DNA from: Paenibacillus sp. FSL R10-2782
GTDB lineage: Bacteria; Bacillota; Bacilli; Paenibacillales; Paenibacillaceae
Assembly: GCF_038592985.1 (NCBI RefSeq)
Contig: NZ_CP151951.1
Span: 1,913,001 to 1,977,000, forward strand
Length of the DNA stretch: 64,000 nucleotides
Direction: 5' to 3'
Below, one piece after another: positions 8,513 to 17,385 of the stretch; position 1 is the stretch's first letter, and each line of letters opens with the position of its first letter. Both the position numbers and the translations under genes were made by a program. Under the pieces are notes generated by a model. It made no database searches. It was given only the letters and a program-made list of their open reading frames with translations, and had not been told where the DNA came from.

Positions 8513-10206
8513 GCAAGTATACCATTGGTGTCGATTATGGAACAGAGTCCGGGCGTGCAGTCATTGTTGATCTATCTAACGGAGCTGAAATTGCCACACA
8601 CGTAACACCTTATCGCCATGGGGTTATTGATGAAGTGCTACCTGGCAGCGGACGTAAGCTGGAAATGGACTGGGCGCTGGAGCATCCGGCTGACTATATT
8701 GAAGTGCTGACATCTTCTGTACCTGCTGTCATGAAGGAGACGGGAATTTCTCCGGACGACATCATCGGGATCGGCATTGATTTTACGGCATGTACGATGC
8801 TGCCAATCGATGCAGAAGGACAACCCTTGTGCTTTGACGAGAAGCTGAAGGATAACCCGCATAGCTGGGTAAAACTGTGGAAGCACCATGCAGCCCAGGA
8901 TGAAGCGGATCGTCTGAATGAAATTGCCACACAACGTGGAGAGGCATTCCAGCCCCGTTATGGTGGTAAAATTTCATCTGAATGGATGATCGCAAAAATC
9001 TGGCAAATTCTGAACGAAGCGCCGGATATTTATGATCAGACAGATCGCTTTGTAGAAGCGACCGACTGGGTTATTTCCCAGCTTAGTGGAGAGCTGAGAC
9101 GCAATCAATGTACAGCAGGCTACAAGTCCATTTACCATCATCGTGACGGTTATCCGGACCGTGAGTTTTTCAAAGCGCTCGATCCTCGTCTGGAAAATCT
9201 GACGGATACGAAGCTGCGTGGTGAGATTTATGACTTGGGTAGCCGTGCAGGTGGATTAACAGAGGACATGGCTGCAAAACTCGGGTTGAATCCGGGAACT
9301 GCGGTAGCCGTAGGTAACGTGGATGCACATGCGGCTGTTCCGGCGGTAGGTGTCGTGACACCAGGGAAGCTGGTTATGGCGATGGGAACCTCTATTTGTC
9401 ATATGCTGCTCGGTGAGGAAGAAAAAGAAGTCGAAGGTATGTGCGGTGTTGTAGAAAACGGAATTATTCCGGGCTATTACGGCTATGAGGCTGGTCAGTC
9501 GGCGGTAGGAGATATTTTCGCATGGTTCGTTGAGCATGCTGTTCCCGGCGAGGTGAAGGAGCAGGCTGCGGCAGAAGGCGTGAACGTTCATGTGTGGCTG
9601 GAGCGCAAAGCGGCTGCGTACAAACCGGGCGAAACCGGATTGCTTGCACTGGATTGGTGGAACGGCAACCGTTCTGTGCTGGTGGATACGAACCTGACGG
9701 GTCTTATTGTCGGCTATACGCTGCTGACGAAGCCAGAGGAAGTGTATCGTACATTGCTGGAAGCAACAGCGTTCGGCACACGTAAAATCGTCGATGCGTT
9801 CCATCACAACGGCGTGCCGGTAGATGTATTGTACGCATGCGGTGGATTACCGCAGAAAAACCGTCTTTTGATGCAAATTTATGCGGATGTAACTGGACGG
9901 GAGATCAAAGTGGCGGCTTCTACTCAAACCCCTGCGCTGGGCGCAGCGATGTTCGCGGCAGTGGCTGCGGGAGCAGAAGCCGGAGGGTATGACGATATCG
10001 TCGAAGCAGCGCGCCATATGGCTCGTGTACGGGACGAGAGCTTCAAGCCGATCCCAGAGAACGCGGCCGTCTATGATAAGCTGTACGAGGAATACAGCCG
10101 TCTTCACGACTACTTTGGACGTGGAGGCAATCCGGTGATGAAGAAGCTGAAGGCGATTAAGGAAGAAGCCGGACGTTCTACACAAGCGGCAAGAACTCAT
10201 TCTTAA
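8509..10206 (+). CDS. araB: Ribulokinase AraB
   Basis: 565 residues, typical of the FGGY carbohydrate kinase family. It phosphorylates L-ribulose with ATP. The N-terminal actin-like domain opens with [18 protein letters not shown], followed by [15 protein letters not shown] and the sugar-binding region [13 protein letters not shown]. The C-terminal domain has [19 protein letters not shown]. The start has AAAGGAGG eleven bases upstream, inside araD, and overlaps araD by four bases. Cotranscribed with araD from the AraR-controlled promoter, and ended by a strong terminator. Confidence 0.95.
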   Translation: MSKYTIGVDYGTESGRAVIVDLSNGAEIATHVTPYRHGVIDEVLPGSGRKLEMDWALEHPADYIEVLTSSVPAVMKETGISPDDIIGIGIDFTACTMLPIDAEGQPLCFDEKLKDNPHSWVKLWKHHAAQDEADRLNEIATQRGEAFQPRYGGKISSEWMIAKIWQILNEAPDIYDQTDRFVEATDWVISQLSGELRRNQCTAGYKSIYHHRDGYPDREFFKALDPRLENLTDTKLRGEIYDLGSRAGGLTEDMAAKLGLNPGTAVAVGNVDAHAAVPAVGVVTPGKLVMAMGTSICHMLLGEEEKEVEGMCGVVENGIIPGYYGYEAGQSAVGDIFAWFVEHAVPGEVKEQAAAEGVNVHVWLERKAAAYKPGETGLLALDWWNGNRSVLVDTNLTGLIVGYTLLTKPEEVYRTLLEATAFGTRKIVDAFHHNGVPVDVLYACGGLPQKNRLLMQIYADVTGREIKVAASTQTPALGAAMFAAVAAGAEAGGYDDIVEAARHMARVRDESFKPIPENAAVYDKLYEEYSRLHDYFGRGGNPVMKKLKAIKEEAGRSTQAARTHS

Positions 10207-10226
10207 AGAGATAAGATATCTAAAAA

Positions 10227-10267
10227 AGCACAGTGTGCCGAGAAAACGGCAGACTGTGCTTTCTTTG
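10227..10267 (+). terminator. Intrinsic terminator of araDB
   Basis: AGCACAGT / ACTGTGCT outer stem with inner GCCG / CGGC, then TTTCTTT. Confidence 0.85.
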
Positions 10268-10381
10268 TTCTTATATTCCGTGATTTGCAGCAAGCGAAAG
10301 TCTTATGAAATGAAAGATGGTAATGCGTTCCTTTCATAGACTTTCAGGTAAAGTACAAAAGTTTAGTTTTAACGGACATTC

Positions 10382-10966
10382 TCACTTTTTCAGCATGGCA
10401 TCAGCAAACAAAATGGATTTCGGAATACGGAAAAACTGTTCCGCCTGATCCTGGAAGGTTTGAGAAGGAACGGTACCCTGGTGCAACCATTTTCGGAATG
10501 TGCCGGGATGAACGCCAATCCAATGACTGACATCGGTCACCGAAATATCATGGACCATACATAGACCCGCCAAAATCCGGTTTTTGACCGGGGAACGAGT
10601 CACAGTCCGTTTCATAAAACGGGACGGTGATGGCTGACAGATGAGCGGTGAACGCCGGACAACCTCTTCATTAAACAGAATATGGTGTGGATACCCAAGT
10701 GTGTTACACGTTTTTTCCAGATTAGTGTTGCCGGGAATACGGCCCTCATATACCCACGCGCTGACGCTACGTGAGGAAATGGAAAGCTCCTCGGCAAGCT
10801 GAGACAGTTTAATGTCATTAGCCATCAAAACGGCTAGCAGAACACGGTTTCGTACTTGACAGCGTGTCGGCTTGCGAAAACGTTTGACGCGCACACCTTT
10901 TCCCAAATATTTGCGATTGATCAGAGACCACGCCTGAATGGAATGTTTATCTTGTTGTTTAGGCAT
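10382..10966 (-). CDS. DNA-binding-like protein with two duplicated helix-turn-helix units
   Basis: 194 residues beginning MPKQQDKHSIQ, behind GGAGG four to five bases upstream. Residues ~35-105 and ~120-190 are clearly related to each other. Each starts with an R-N-R-V/I-L element, continues through a Cro/C1-type helix-turn-helix (LSQLAEELSISSRSVSAWVYEGRIP and VTDVSHWIGVHPGTFRKWLHQGTVP) and ends with a G/R-x-P-x-x-ILF motif. The N-terminal tail is basic. I do not know a named family with this tandem layout. It probably binds DNA as a regulator, but no target is visible. It is monocistronic between araB and the NERD helicase. Confidence 0.7.
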   Translation of the reverse strand: MPKQQDKHSIQAWSLINRKYLGKGVRVKRFRKPTRCQVRNRVLLAVLMANDIKLSQLAEELSISSRSVSAWVYEGRIPGNTNLEKTCNTLGYPHHILFNEEVVRRSPLICQPSPSRFMKRTVTRSPVKNRILAGLCMVHDISVTDVSHWIGVHPGTFRKWLHQGTVPSQTFQDQAEQFFRIPKSILFADAMLKK

Positions 10967-11311
10967 ATATCCTCCGATTTTTTTTAACCACATACTACTA
11001 TACCCGAAGGGGGCTTTGCAAGTGACTCCCCTCCTGATTTTCTTTTAATCCCATGGGCTTAACCGGTTTATGGAAAATAAGGTCCATTTGACCTATGAAA
11101 AGAGGCGTTTAAGGGACCGATATATTAAATTATTATATTTATTGTGGAAATGGAGGAAATATGTTCTTTTTTTATGATTGTAAGGTTTATAAGAGAGAAA
11201 TGGATAACTGTACTTCGCCCTTTGGAAAATATTTGATATACTATATATGTAATATGCTGTTGAAATCTATACATTACTGTGGAAGAACCGCGAAATGGAG
11301 AGACAGAACAC
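10967..11311. other. AT-rich divergent intergenic region
   Basis: No gene is supported. It must contain the promoters of the two-HTH protein gene (leftward) and the NERD helicase gene (rightward). An AT stretch at 11120-11150 and TATA-like repeats near 11235-11255 are visible, but no promoter stands out with correct spacing. Confidence 0.4.
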
Positions 11312-13210
11312 ATGGCTTATATGGTACCGGAGTATATACCGAAGAATGCGACAGCAGGAGAGCGACTTCTGTTTGAAACCTTAAAGAGATATTTACCTAG
11401 TGATTATATTGTTTATTATGAACCGGAAATTCGGGGACGACGACCTGATTTTGTTATTATCGGCCCGGATCTTGGACTCGTTGTTCTTGAAGTAAAGGAT
11501 TATACGAAAAGCACGTTGCATCAAATTAATCAGGACGAATGGATGCTACATACCTCAGCCGGTGAGACACGAACGGTGAAAAGTCCGCTGAAACAGGCGC
11601 GGGACAATGCCCGACTTATTTCGGACCAATTGAAAAAAGACAAAAACTTACTTCAAGGTTTATCTGGTTATCTAAAGTTTTCCTATGGATACGGTACGGT
11701 ATTTACACGTTTGAAGCAAGAGGATTTCATTAAATTAGGACTATACAATGTAATAGATCCTTCTTTTGTGCTGTGCAGAGATGAGATTGATACAGAAGAC
11801 GAAGGATTTTCCAGCGAAACTTTGATGGAAAAGCTGTTTGGTATGTTCACGATTCAAAGCAAACGTCGTTATACCCTTACAGATGAGGACATTCAGGCTA
11901 TCCGGTTTCATTTATTTCCCGAAGTACGGATTAGCGCAGAGTTCAAGGAACCTGTACCTTATCAGGATCAGTTGTTGCTATCTCTTCATAATATCAAAAC
12001 CATGGATCTGCACCAGGAGAATATGGCTAAACAATTGGGAGACAGACATCGTCTTATTCGTGGCGTGGCAGGTAGTGGAAAAACGCTGGTTCTTGTCAGT
12101 CGGGCTAAGATGCTGGCTCAAGCCCATCCTGATTGGAAAATTCTTGTTCTTTGCTATGGTATCCCCCTATCTCGGACTCTCAAGCAGTGGATTGGCCAAA
12201 AAATGAGGGAGCCGGAAGATTTATTTGGTTTTGCTAATGCAGAATGTGAATGGGAATCTTCTAATATTGAAGTATATAACTTTCATGAATGGCTTGGTAG
12301 TCATATGCGGATCAAGGATAGTGCGATACCTGAGTTGCTAGAGAAATTGGACAAATCTGAAGCCATTGTTCCGATCTACGATGCCATACTCATTGATGAA
12401 GGACAGGACTTTGAACCAGATTGGTTGCGTTTGGTCAGTCATTGTCTCAATCCTGATACGAAGTCCCTACTGTTAGTAGAGGATCGGGCGCAATCTATTT
12501 TCAAAAGGAAGAATAGTCTTGTACAGGAAACGGGTCTCGATTTTCGGGGGAGATCGAAAATCCTTTCTATTAACTACCGAAATACGGCCCAAATTGTACA
12601 ATTTGCTTGGGATTTTTATCGCAGCCATTCACAACTACAGAACAAGGTGCAAAGCGGCTCACTTGAAGGAGTTGAAATTATTCCCCCACAGTCAACCAAG
12701 CGCAAGGGACCTGAACCTATCTTCCGTAGATGCCGAAATATTCGCGAGGAGATGGATTTTATTATTAAATCTATTACATTTCTGCGTCAAGAAAAGGCTA
12801 TTCCGCTTAATGATATAGCTATTTTATATAGGGTGCAGAACAGTTACAAAATCTCTTATATTAATGAGATCAAAAGCAGCTTACAGAAGCATCAGGTACC
12901 GTATACCTGGATGACTGAAAGCCGTGAATCCAAACGTAATTTTATAAGAGAAGAAGAGACGGTAAAAATATCTACTCTCGACAGTGCTAAAGGTCTGGAT
13001 TTTCGTGCTGTCTTTATTGTGGCGATTGAGAACATGCCATTTAAGAGGGAAGAGGTTGAAGAAAGAGAGGTCTCTCTGCTATATATTGGCATGACCCGTG
13101 CGCTCGAATGGTTGTTTCTTACATATAGCGGAGAGTCCAAATATACCTTGTATCTGGATGAGATGTATAAGAGGAAAACGAAGAAAATCGCACCCAAGCA
13201 ATCAGGTTGA
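11312..13210 (+). CDS. NERD-domain protein with UvrD/Rep-like helicase domain
   Basis: 632 residues. Residues ~15-125 form a NERD (nuclease-related) domain with the PD-(D/E)xK-type core RRPDFVII...LVVLEVKDY (Asp46, Glu60, Lys62). A superfamily 1 helicase domain follows: Walker A GVAGSGKT at 251-258, Walker B IDEGQD at 361-366, and late motifs STLDSAKGLDFRAVFIV and LYIGMTRALEWLFL. A DNA-processing or nuclease-helicase role is inferred; substrates of this family are not established. I chose ATG 11312 behind GGAGAG over the GTG at 11279, which lacks a site. It is monocistronic and more AT-rich than its neighbours, which would fit acquisition by transfer. Confidence 0.85.
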   Translation: MAYMVPEYIPKNATAGERLLFETLKRYLPSDYIVYYEPEIRGRRPDFVIIGPDLGLVVLEVKDYTKSTLHQINQDEWMLHTSAGETRTVKSPLKQARDNARLISDQLKKDKNLLQGLSGYLKFSYGYGTVFTRLKQEDFIKLGLYNVIDPSFVLCRDEIDTEDEGFSSETLMEKLFGMFTIQSKRRYTLTDEDIQAIRFHLFPEVRISAEFKEPVPYQDQLLLSLHNIKTMDLHQENMAKQLGDRHRLIRGVAGSGKTLVLVSRAKMLAQAHPDWKILVLCYGIPLSRTLKQWIGQKMREPEDLFGFANAECEWESSNIEVYNFHEWLGSHMRIKDSAIPELLEKLDKSEAIVPIYDAILIDEGQDFEPDWLRLVSHCLNPDTKSLLLVEDRAQSIFKRKNSLVQETGLDFRGRSKILSINYRNTAQIVQFAWDFYRSHSQLQNKVQSGSLEGVEIIPPQSTKRKGPEPIFRRCRNIREEMDFIIKSITFLRQEKAIPLNDIAILYRVQNSYKISYINEIKSSLQKHQVPYTWMTESRESKRNFIREEETVKISTLDSAKGLDFRAVFIVAIENMPFKREEVEEREVSLLYIGMTRALEWLFLTYSGESKYTLYLDEMYKRKTKKIAPKQSG

Positions 13211-13393
13211 TGGGTCTCCAATTTATTCACAACTTTGTAACCTCGATGGTCGGGGAGATTGCGAGATTGTTGTCGAATTGTTTCACTATATTTACATACT
13301 ATACTCTGGTAATCTATTAATATATATAGGTGGGACGGAAAGGCGTTCCGATTCAATCGGTTGAGATGCGTTTATGTTCTATATGTTTAGTGA

Positions 13394-13435
13394 ATGTCTA
13401 TATTGCCATGTCTATACCGTCATGTCTGTATAACT
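13394..13435 (+). repeat. Three tandem 14-bp repeats upstream of the deacetylase gene
   Basis: ATGTCTATATTGCC, ATGTCTATACCGTC and ATGTCTGTATAACT start at 13394, 13408 and 13422, exactly 14 bp apart, sharing ATGTCTRTA. They lie 63-104 bp before the start codon at 13498, upstream of a TATAAA at 13468. They could be regulator sites. Confidence 0.55.
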
Positions 13436-13497
13436 TCATAGACAAGCTAGAGATAGCTCCCGCACAATATAAAATACAGCACAGGATGGTGTAAGTA

Positions 13498-14634
13498 ATG
13501 AAGTTTTTGAATGTAAAATGGATGGCTGTATGTTTGATGGCAATCTGTTGTTTGGGTCTGTTGGGCGTACATACGAATACGGCAAGTGCGCAAGCGAAGG
13601 CTCCTTTGCTGGGGGTCAATGATGTATTACTGGATTCGAATACGATTCGGCCAGTGATGGAAAATGACAAATTGTATGTACCTATCGTTACATTAGGTCA
13701 AAAGATGGGGATTTCCACTTCGGTCAGCGGTCGTACATTGCAGTTGACGGGACATAATCGCAGCTTTACGCTGGATCTGACCAAGGGTGATGTTTTTGAG
13801 CGCGGAGGACGTACGATGGTGCCGATTCGCACCTTGGCGGATGCCTTCGGTTTTACCATCACGATACCTTCAAGCAATCTATACCGAATTCAGAATGCGA
13901 ATGCAAGCTTGTCTGATACACAATTTTTGAACAAATTTGCCGCAGAAATTAAACAGTATGTTGCTGTGAAGCCAGGGAAATCTGGCAATACAGGAACTAA
14001 GGGGAACGCTTCCCCATCAAGCCGTACGATTTATTTGAGCTTCGATGACGGTCCTACGGCACATACCTCACAACTGCTAGATATCTTGGATAAATATAAT
14101 GCCAAGGCGACTTTCTTTATGTTGGGACCGGAAATTCGTCAACATAGTGCAGTTATGAAGAGAATGGTAGAAGCGGGTCATGGTTTGGGCTTGCACGGCA
14201 TGACGCACCAGGTGAAGAAAATCTATGCTTCTCCGGCAGCGGCGCTTGGAGAAATGAATCAGGATAATGAGATTTTATTCCAGGCAACAGGACAACGCAC
14301 TTCTTTAATTCGTACGCCTTATGGCAGCAAACCGTATTTGAATAAAGCATTTCGTGATCAACTGACGGGTGCAGGCTATCATATTTGGGATTGGAATGTA
14401 GATTCCAACGATTGGCGTTATACCAAAAATCCAGAGCATTTTGAACAGAGCGTTCTGCGTGATATTAAAAGATTGAAAAAACAAGGCAGAACACCTGTCG
14501 TTCTTATGCATGATAAGCCATCTACGATCAAGGTTCTTCCACAGATCATGGCAGCTTTGCAGAAAGAAGGCTATTCGTTCGAACCGTTAAATGGCAATTT
14601 GACTCCACTTAATTTTTGGAATGATCATCGTTAA
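13498..14634 (+). CDS. Secreted polysaccharide deacetylase with copper-amine-oxidase-like N-terminal domain
   Basis: 378 residues. A signal peptide (residues ~1-33, ending TASAQA) is followed by a copper-amine-oxidase N-terminal-like domain, ~38-130, with the usual MVPIRTLADAFGF. A Ser/Gly linker leads to a NodB-homology domain, ~175-370. This has motif 1 SFDDGPT, metal-binding His in GLGLHGMTH and motif 3 RTPYGSKP. Such enzymes remove acetyl groups from peptidoglycan or other cell-wall sugars; the substrate here is not determined. The start follows GGATGGTG. Three 14-bp tandem repeats precede the gene. It is monocistronic. Confidence 0.9.
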   Translation: MKFLNVKWMAVCLMAICCLGLLGVHTNTASAQAKAPLLGVNDVLLDSNTIRPVMENDKLYVPIVTLGQKMGISTSVSGRTLQLTGHNRSFTLDLTKGDVFERGGRTMVPIRTLADAFGFTITIPSSNLYRIQNANASLSDTQFLNKFAAEIKQYVAVKPGKSGNTGTKGNASPSSRTIYLSFDDGPTAHTSQLLDILDKYNAKATFFMLGPEIRQHSAVMKRMVEAGHGLGLHGMTHQVKKIYASPAAALGEMNQDNEILFQATGQRTSLIRTPYGSKPYLNKAFRDQLTGAGYHIWDWNVDSNDWRYTKNPEHFEQSVLRDIKRLKKQGRTPVVLMHDKPSTIKVLPQIMAALQKEGYSFEPLNGNLTPLNFWNDHR

Positions 14635-14648
14635 TTGAATAGCTGTCA

Positions 14649-14700
14649 GAAAAACAGGCTACCCTACTTTATTTTTTGAAGAGGGGGGTCTGTTTTTTTT
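14649..14700 (+). terminator. Probable terminator after the deacetylase gene
   Basis: Imperfect stem ACAGGCTACCCT / AGGGGGGTCTGT followed by T8. Confidence 0.6.
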
Positions 14701-14843
14701 CGTGTTTGCACAGAAAATCATGAGGTTTAACAGCTTGTTTTATATGAATCTATGAATTCTTATCCCTGTTCAGGTCATATGACTTTACGGGTTGCCACGT
14801 CGCTGCATATATTGCAGTAACCGTCCCGAGAGGAGGAACAGGT

Positions 14844-15269
14844 ATGAATATTAACCCGGCAATGTTTAGTATGTTTTGTGCTACCACAGGTGCCATTATT
14901 ACATTTGCATTTGGCGGCTGGAATCAGTTGATGGTGCTGTTCACAGTTGCGATGGCTGTTGATTATGTGACAGGAGTTGCCGCAGCGATTAAGACAGGAC
15001 AAGGCTTGAGCAGCAAAGCCGGTTTTTGGGGGTTGATGAGAAAGGCTTTGATGCTGATGGTGATTTCTTTGGCACATCATATGGATCTTCTGATGGGCAC
15101 CGAAATCATGAAAGGGGCGGCGACGTATTTTTATTTATCCAACGAATTAATCTCTATTACAGAAAACTGCTCACGCATGGGCTTGCCGCTTCCACCAAAG
15201 CTCAAGAATTTTTTTGCTTTGCTGAAGGACAAGGAGTCTGGTGGGAAAGATGGTGGGAAAGATCGCTAG
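14844..15269 (+). CDS. Phage-type holin family protein (holin_4 class)
   Basis: 141 residues with hydrophobic segments at about 8-28, 31-50 and 66-85, the conserved VDYVTGVAAAIKTGQGLSSKAGFWGLMRK of the holin_4/TcdE-like group, and a polar tail rich in Lys, Gly and Asp. Holins form membrane lesions that release endolysins or toxins. The start follows GAGAGGAGGAACAGG. No phage genes or endolysin lie beside it, so it is a stand-alone chromosomal holin, perhaps for autolysis or protein release. The nearby Dabb gene follows 82 bp later and may be cotranscribed. Confidence 0.85.
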   Translation: MNINPAMFSMFCATTGAIITFAFGGWNQLMVLFTVAMAVDYVTGVAAAIKTGQGLSSKAGFWGLMRKALMLMVISLAHHMDLLMGTEIMKGAATYFYLSNELISITENCSRMGLPLPPKLKNFFALLKDKESGGKDGGKDR

Positions 15270-15351
15270 AATTATAAAGCTTCTTTCCGTATGTGGGGCG
15301 TTATGATAAAATTTTGAAGAGAACATTTTAAAAGATAAGGAGCCTATACGT

Positions 15352-15639
15352 ATGATTAAACATATTGTTTTGTTCAAATTGAAAGACCGCTCCCCTGAAA
15401 GCATTGAGCATACGGCATCCATTTTGCGGAGCATGAACGGTAAAATCAAAGAACTTCTGTCACTCGAAATAGGTACGGATGTGATTCGTTCGGAACGATC
15501 TTATGATATTTCCCTTACGGCTGTTGTCGAAACACTGGAGGACTTGCAAACGTATCAGGTACACCCTGTGCATCAGGAGATCATTGTACACATGAATGAA
15601 GTGAAGGATGTATCGATCGCAGTAGATTATGAAATTTGA
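15352..15639 (+). CDS. Dabb (stress-responsive A/B barrel) domain protein
   Basis: 95 residues, the size of a single Dabb domain, opening with the typical MIKHIVLFKLKD and containing SYDISLTAVVETLEDLQTYQVHPVHQEI. These small dimeric ferredoxin-like barrels are widespread. Their function is mostly unknown, although some act as cyclases or stress proteins. The start ATG follows ATAAGGAGCC. The HepT-like gene follows 24 bp downstream, so the two are probably cotranscribed. Confidence 0.9.
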   Translation: MIKHIVLFKLKDRSPESIEHTASILRSMNGKIKELLSLEIGTDVIRSERSYDISLTAVVETLEDLQTYQVHPVHQEIIVHMNEVKDVSIAVDYEI

Positions 15640-15663
15640 AGCGGTTACGGGAGGTGCAGGACC

Positions 15664-16104
15664 TTGTATTATGTCAACCGGGAGCAAATTGAGCTTCGAC
15701 TCGGTGCCGTTCCCGACATTGTTGCAGGACTCCGCCGCATAACGGCCGCTTGGAACGGAGATTTGTTGCAGGGGCTGGTGCAGGAGCGCTGTCTACATCT
15801 GGCGATTGAAACGGTAACAGATGTAGGGAGCTATATCATTGACGGATTTATTATGCGTGATGCGAGCAGCTATGAGGATATTATCGGTATCATTCATGAA
15901 GAGGGCGTGCTGAATGATACCGTGTTTAATCCGCTGTTGGAACTGGTAGCTTTGCGGAAACCCTTGGTGCAGGAGTATTTCGATTGGGACCGGACGAGCC
16001 TTCATCCGCTTACACCTGAGCTGCCTGAGCTATTGGAGTGTTTTGTATCCAGTGTGCATGACTATTTAAATAAGGAATTGGGTCCGCAGCCCGAGGGAGT
16101 GTAA
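15664..16104 (+). CDS. HepT-like (DUF86/YutE) HEPN-fold protein
   Basis: 146 residues, related to the DUF86/HepT family: an all-helical HEPN fold with ERCLHLAIETVTDVGSYIIDGF and LRKPLVQEYFDWD. In active HepT toxins the RNase motif is R-X4-H-X-Y. Here the same place reads R98-KPLV-Q103-E-Y105, so the catalytic His is a Gln. No MntA-type nucleotidyltransferase gene lies next to it. It is thus more likely a housekeeping HEPN protein than a toxin. Start: TTG at 15664, nine bases after GGGAGG. The downstream regulator starts eight bases later, indicating an operon. Confidence 0.8.
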   Translation: MYYVNREQIELRLGAVPDIVAGLRRITAAWNGDLLQGLVQERCLHLAIETVTDVGSYIIDGFIMRDASSYEDIIGIIHEEGVLNDTVFNPLLELVALRKPLVQEYFDWDRTSLHPLTPELPELLECFVSSVHDYLNKELGPQPEGV

Positions 16105-16112
16105 AGGCTAAA

Positions 16113-16760
16113 GTGAGGGATAAGCATATCGTACCCGAAATGCCCACCAGGCGCATGATTATGACATTGTTGAAAACGAAGGGACCTGTGGGTGTCGGAA
16201 GCTTGGCGGCTCAATTGGGCATTACCGAAATGGGGGTGCGCAGACACCTCAAATTGATGGAGCAGGATGGTCTCATCGTCGCTACAGTAGTGCGGCAGGC
16301 GATGGGACGTCCGACGTTTTTATACAGTCTGAGTGAGCAGGGAAGTGAGCAGTTTCCTCGGAATTATGATCATTTGTTGCTGGAACTACTGGAGGAACTG
16401 GATGAAGAGCAGGGAATGGAAGCCGTTTACTCTCTGTTTGACGGTAGAAAACGCAAAATGATGAAGCGTTACGCTCCTCAGATCGAAAGTGAGACCACGC
16501 TGGCTTCACGTGTGGAAAAGCTTTCCGGTATTCAGAACGCCTCCGGTTATATGGCGGAGTGGCGGGAAGAAGAGGACGGGAGCTACTCTATTGTGGAATA
16601 CAATTGTCCGATTTCTCAAATTGCAGGCCGTTACCGCAAGGCTTGTGAATGTGAGCAGCAAATGTTCGAGGAGCTGCTTGATGCCGAGGTTGTCCGTGAG
16701 GATTGCCTAGCGGATGGAGGACGTTGCTGCCTGTACCGTATCCGGTCCCGAAAAATGTAG
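16113..16760 (+). CDS. SufR-like winged-helix regulator with C-terminal cysteine cluster
   Basis: 215 residues. A DeoR/ArsR-like winged helix (residues ~12-75, GVGSLAAQLGITEMGVRRHLKLMEQDGLI) is followed by a helical region and a cysteine cluster: Cys165, Cys178, Cys180, Cys198, Cys205 and Cys206. Iron-sulfur-binding SufR regulators have this N-terminal wing and C-terminal Cys pattern, so a cluster-sensing role is plausible but not proven. The start is GTG at 16113, five bases after AAAGG; an ATG at 16140 is an alternative. It follows the HepT-like gene by eight bases. No suf genes are in the window. Confidence 0.75.
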   Translation: MRDKHIVPEMPTRRMIMTLLKTKGPVGVGSLAAQLGITEMGVRRHLKLMEQDGLIVATVVRQAMGRPTFLYSLSEQGSEQFPRNYDHLLLELLEELDEEQGMEAVYSLFDGRKRKMMKRYAPQIESETTLASRVEKLSGIQNASGYMAEWREEEDGSYSIVEYNCPISQIAGRYRKACECEQQMFEELLDAEVVREDCLADGGRCCLYRIRSRKM

Positions 16761-16858
16761 GAACTTTCACGGCTTGTTCGCTGTGTCATGACAAGCTCCC
16801 CGTGCTTATAATGCATTAACAGATGGGCATTCGCCCGGGCACAAAGGGAGAGATGATG

Positions 16859-17182
16859 ATGAAAGAAACCCACAAAAGCTTTATCCGTGGTGCGGTGGCA
16901 GGTAGCATTGTCGGTTCGCTGGCTGCGCTGCTGTTTGCCCCCAAGTCAGGTCGTGATCTGCGTCAGGACATAACGGAGCAGGCACGTCTTGTCAGTGATA
17001 AGGGGCAGGAACTGGCCGGTAAAATTACAGATGTCTCTATTGAGTATACGGATAAAATTAAGGATACGGCCTCAGCGGTCATTCATGAAATCGGGCAATT
17101 TCGCAAAAAAGGCGAAGTTCTTCCTGAGGTCAGCATTTCATCCGCCCCTGTTCAAGAAGATACGAAAAAGGATTCTCTGTAA
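16859..17182 (+). CDS. YtxH-family small protein
   Basis: 108 residues. A glycine-rich membrane-associated segment (FIRGAVAGSIVGSLAALLFAPKSG, residues ~5-28) is followed by RDLRQDI and an amphipathic, coiled-coil-like region to the end. This is the YtxH/general stress protein pattern of Bacillales. Three ATG codons follow each other at 16853, 16856 and 16859. The last has the best spacing (eight bases) from AAAGGGAG. It is followed by a weak terminator and then murI. Confidence 0.8.
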   Translation: MKETHKSFIRGAVAGSIVGSLAALLFAPKSGRDLRQDITEQARLVSDKGQELAGKITDVSIEYTDKIKDTASAVIHEIGQFRKKGEVLPEVSISSAPVQEDTKKDSL

Positions 17183-17227
17183 GCAGCTTCTAAATGAATA
17201 CATTATAACTGAATATGGATTCGCTTT

Positions 17228-17258
17228 GAGGCTTCTCCTGTTGGGATGGAGCCTCTTT
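17228..17258 (+). terminator. Probable terminator after the YtxH gene
   Basis: GAGGCT...GAGCCTC stem with inner CC/GG pairs, then TTTG. Confidence 0.55.
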
Positions 17259-17385
17259 GTTGATCGCTTTATCTTTTTCGGGTAATATTTGGGGGTACCT
17301 TTTTCTTGATTACAACATAAGGTAAGTAGCAACGGATCGCTTCCCGAGAGGGAACGACTCATACTTGAACAAAAAAGGAAGCGGT

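Noticed and set aside
9256..9807. Long minus-strand frame inside araB
   Set aside because: Shadow of the araB coding frame; no ribosome site or known domain.
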